Assembly: GCA_002794785.1 (NCBI GenBank)
Contig: NBBA01000011.1
Coordinates: forward strand, 1,364,001-1,428,000
Length of the DNA stretch: 64,000 nt
DNA from: Coniferiporia sulphurascens
Taxonomy: Eukaryota > Basidiomycota > Agaricomycetes > Hymenochaetales > Hymenochaetaceae
Reading direction: 5' to 3'
Position numbers and translations under genes: made by a program. Positions 61,801-64,000 of the stretch are shown in pieces. Positions within the stretch are counted from its first letter, which is position 1. The number at the start of each line of letters is the position of its first letter. The notes below the pieces were generated by a model that ran no database searches, was not told where the DNA came from, and saw only the letters and a list, made by a program, of their open reading frames with translations.

Positions 61801-63616
61801 AAGCTCTACTGGTCACTAGTTGCAGCCGCATATCGAGTTCAACAACATCTGCAAAAAGCTACAAGACAAATCTCAGAAAAACCTCATTCAATGTTAACAT
61901 ACAAAAGTTGCTCACCGCCTTCCATACAATGGAAACTGCACGCAGATGGTCGGAAATACAGGCAGTCTGCTTCTCGCAGGTTTCCAGATGATCGCGCCAG
62001 ATTTTATCATTTTTTCCAATCCGCTCATCCATCTTCTGCTTCAAAGTCTTCTTGTGCTCTAAGCAAACGCATAAAGGGGCGATTTGCTTTCAGCAGTGTT
62101 TCCGAGAATATTCAAATAACTTCCACCAACCTCGTACATTTTGCATCAGTTTGCGGCGTCCATCCTCTTGGAAGGACTGTAAAAAAGGCATGAAACAATG
62201 ATTGAATTGAAAGATGAGCTAGACGTACAATACCGGTGGGTAATAACCTGAGATCAGTTTTGCTCAAAGACGGACTTCCTTGTCGACTATCGATCATGGT
62301 TAGTACAGTGAACATAGTATAAGCCAATCATAATTTGTCGACATACCCGATTTCTATATTCGCGACCTATATACTAATAAGCCTGAATCCACAATGCTAA
62401 ACTCTGTGATTAATACCTCTTCCTCAAGTCTAACGCATCCATAGTGGTTCGGAAGTGAGTGGTGACTACAGAGCTGGTAACAATCGTGAAGAACGCACTC
62501 TTTAACTTTCGCCTCAAATATTTTCATCTCTTGCGATAGATCCCGCTTGTCAAAGATATCGTTTGATCGCATCGAGAATTCAAGATACAGGACATCCGTC
62601 CGAAGCCGATTTATTTTCTCCAAGGGTGCATACATAGCTCCCCTCCCTGTTCCAAGCGTATCTCGGCTTCCCGCGTTGAAAAGTTCCTGCAGTACTATCA
62701 TTGTGAGACTCAGAAAGATAGTGCGTACGAGAAATACTCGCACATATCTGAACCTATTCAGTTGTTCTTGCTTTTGCTCTATGGTAGCTTCGTCGTCCCT
62801 CAAAAAGTACAAAAAGCTATCGGAAAAGTCTGATATGGGATCAAAGTAATATCAGTGTCCGGAACAACGCGCATGCGTAAGGAAACATTTACCGCTTATA
62901 ATTGCCACTTCTTGAGCAGCCAATCTACTCATTTCAAGGGCCGTGTTGTTAAAATCCTAAACCGCAATGCCGTTGGGATAAGTCTCATTGATTATGAGGC
63001 TCCTGAGGAGGGAAATCACCTCATGCAGTCGTTTCCAGTCGGTGTAATACCTTCCGACCTGTTCCCGATCGAATCTGGGCACGTTTGACAGTCTCGACCA
63101 ACTCATCTGGTTATTCTCGAAAGCCTTCCTTATCTCCACGATTCGCTTTACAACATCACGTGCCTCGGATATTCTGGAAGAGAGGCTTTCATTTCGGAGA
63201 AGATTCTCGGCGGAATCCAAACGCGCTTCCATGGCTGTTGAGACAAATAATGACTGGGCGTGTTGGTTATACCGCATCCTGTCGCTACTAGAGTGGTTCC
63301 CGTTCCCAATAGACTCGTCGGAGGATGATGAAGAGAGCGTAGCGGAGTTCCTTGCCAATGGCTCTGTGGATGACGTGGCTTGTCCGGGAGAGGAGGGAGG
63401 AGACTTCCTTGAAAAGGAAGGATCCGTTCTCGTAAGGGTTACTTTCCGGAAGATTATAAGCACCTGGTGACTTACTGCTCTGGTGAAACTTACAAAAAAT
63501 TGGCTGTACTCTTCGAAACTAACGATTGGTGTGTGTTCCAAGCTTTTAGAAATTGAGGTGGGCAGCGTATAATCGGTATGATGGATCACGAGGGTGATGA
63601 GGTATACGGTACTCAA
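58887..63616 (-). CDS. Two-module helical protein (5' end uncertain)
   Basis: Function not recognised. One reading frame links two copies of the helical module. Module 1: exon ending 63020 (open to about 63616), 62956-62893, 62829-62744, 62686-62499, 62429-62417 (13 nt), 62366-62347, 62286-62229, 62176-62131, 62058-61916, 61858-61790, 61732-61346. Linker: 61286-61212, 61138-60944, 60884-60810. Module 2: 60737-60348, 60291-60228, 60145-60057, 60004-59820, 59761-59755 (7 nt), 59701-59570, 59506-59485, 59432-59293, 59238-59170, 59111-58887. All phases agree. Each module ends with VWKA| or VWNA|, a 69-nt exon and a [IL]F-x-RR helix. The linkers are Ser/Thr/Pro-rich. Module 2 keeps a hydrophobic stretch (VGIVTVLGLFWG); module 1 lacks a clear one. 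No ATG is found in the first open exon before the Met near 63276, so a 5' exon between 63620 and 63777 is likely. Two adjacent genes instead of one fused gene cannot be excluded. Confidence 0.72.
60570..61497 (-). repeat. 402-bp tandem exon-pair repeat, about 2.3 copies
   Basis: A 402-bp unit is repeated head to tail inside the linker of the two-module gene. Anchors such as cgtgctatgt occur at 60681, 61082 and 61484, and the block gttcggaataaggaatgtcg at 60834 and 61236. Each full unit contains a 75-nt exon (ending ...EQPQPPLPH), its intron, and the start of a Ser/Thr-rich exon (KHSTSGHTPSRRSTKSSRSG). Intron sequence is also conserved, so the duplication is recent. The copies nearest 61100 and 61400 are the most alike. 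Confidence 0.85.
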
Positions 63617-63777
63617 GTGCGAAGAGACGGGCTTTTTTTTAAAGGATCTTGTTAAGAAAAAGCGTAGGTTGCAAGATGGCCTGCACGTAGCCTCAAGGGA
63701 GCTTTGGTCCTACTACCGTCCTTGCGACTTCCTCGATGCAAAGCCTAGACCCCATATTCCCCCTCTTCCCCTTAGAA

Positions 63778-63980
63778 TTATCTGAGCTTCAAAGTGTCAC
63801 GATGTATGGGCACGGACTCGGCAAAGCATTCAATCTTCGGAAGTACGTTGACTTTTAGCGCCAGATGAACATGATACTCAGGGCACTCTTCCGCTATTCT
63901 CCTCGGAGGGCCAGCCAGTAAAAGCGTGTTCAGTATAGACCCTAGGGAGTCGAGGGTTTCCTTTACATATTTCTGAAAAG
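63778..63980 (-). CDS. Last exon of a neighbouring module-type gene (partial)
   Basis: A splice acceptor (TTTTCAG) at about 63981 opens a frame that starts KYVKETLDSLGSILNTLLL and runs about 66 residues to a stop at 63778-63780; the rest of the gene lies beyond the window. Its opening helix resembles the terminal exons of the modules (RR-x5-[LY]-YK-x-L...LLW), so it is probably the end of a third tandem gene of this family, but similarity is weak. The 160 bp to the next gene would be very short for a promoter. Confidence 0.45.
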
Positions 63981-64000
63981 AAAGACTGATATCAATTCGC

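Overview
This is a eukaryotic nuclear window. Genes are dense and split by many short introns (mostly 45-90 nt, usually with a CTAAC/CTGAC-type branch site), and the gene set (a Galpha with a long helical-domain insertion, a Ser-rich GPI-type surface protein, two proteins resembling the Agaricomycete DUF7330 family) points to a mushroom-forming basidiomycete (Agaricomycetes). No rRNA, tRNA, CRISPR array or intact transposon was recognised.

Layout. 1-4111: a G-protein alpha subunit with 11 exons, one only 4 nt long. 4112-10229: about 6 kb without a supportable gene, with scattered microsatellites. 10230-23625: a helical protein with a hydrophobic hairpin, a D-2-hydroxyacid dehydrogenase divergent from CSN5, ribosomal protein eL20, a secreted type-B carboxylesterase carrying an apparent 1-nt deletion, beta-tubulin, and a GPI-type surface protein. 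24408-48034: an almost unbroken minus-strand run: a disordered protein, a Cdc20/Cdh1-like WD40 protein, an IkBL/J-like protein, a 1625-residue protein with ten exon-encoded zinc-finger-like repeats, glucose-6-phosphate isomerase, two small hypotheticals, a single-pass membrane protein and a secreted metallophosphoesterase. 49494-55721: cyclophilin and a tail-to-tail pair of DUF7330-like genes. 56514-64000: an array of genes for an unnamed helical module.

Two things look new. First, the gene at 31100-36647 encodes ten copies of a strictly spaced C-x2-C-x19-H-x3-C motif, one copy per exon, every internal intron in phase 2: a clear case of growth by exon duplication. Second, at 56514-64000 a single-module gene (plus), a two-module gene (minus) and the last exon of a probable third gene share one exon architecture (exons of 64, 86-89, about 173-188, a 7/13-nt micro-exon, and 69 nt) although their protein sequences are strongly diverged. 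The linker between the two modules of the minus-strand gene contains a recent 402-bp tandem duplication of an exon pair.

Exon joins were derived by hand from splice consensus, reading frame and family similarity. Lengths of joined coding sequences were checked for divisibility by three where stated. Housekeeping assignments rest on recognised family motifs; hypothetical proteins are described without an assigned function.
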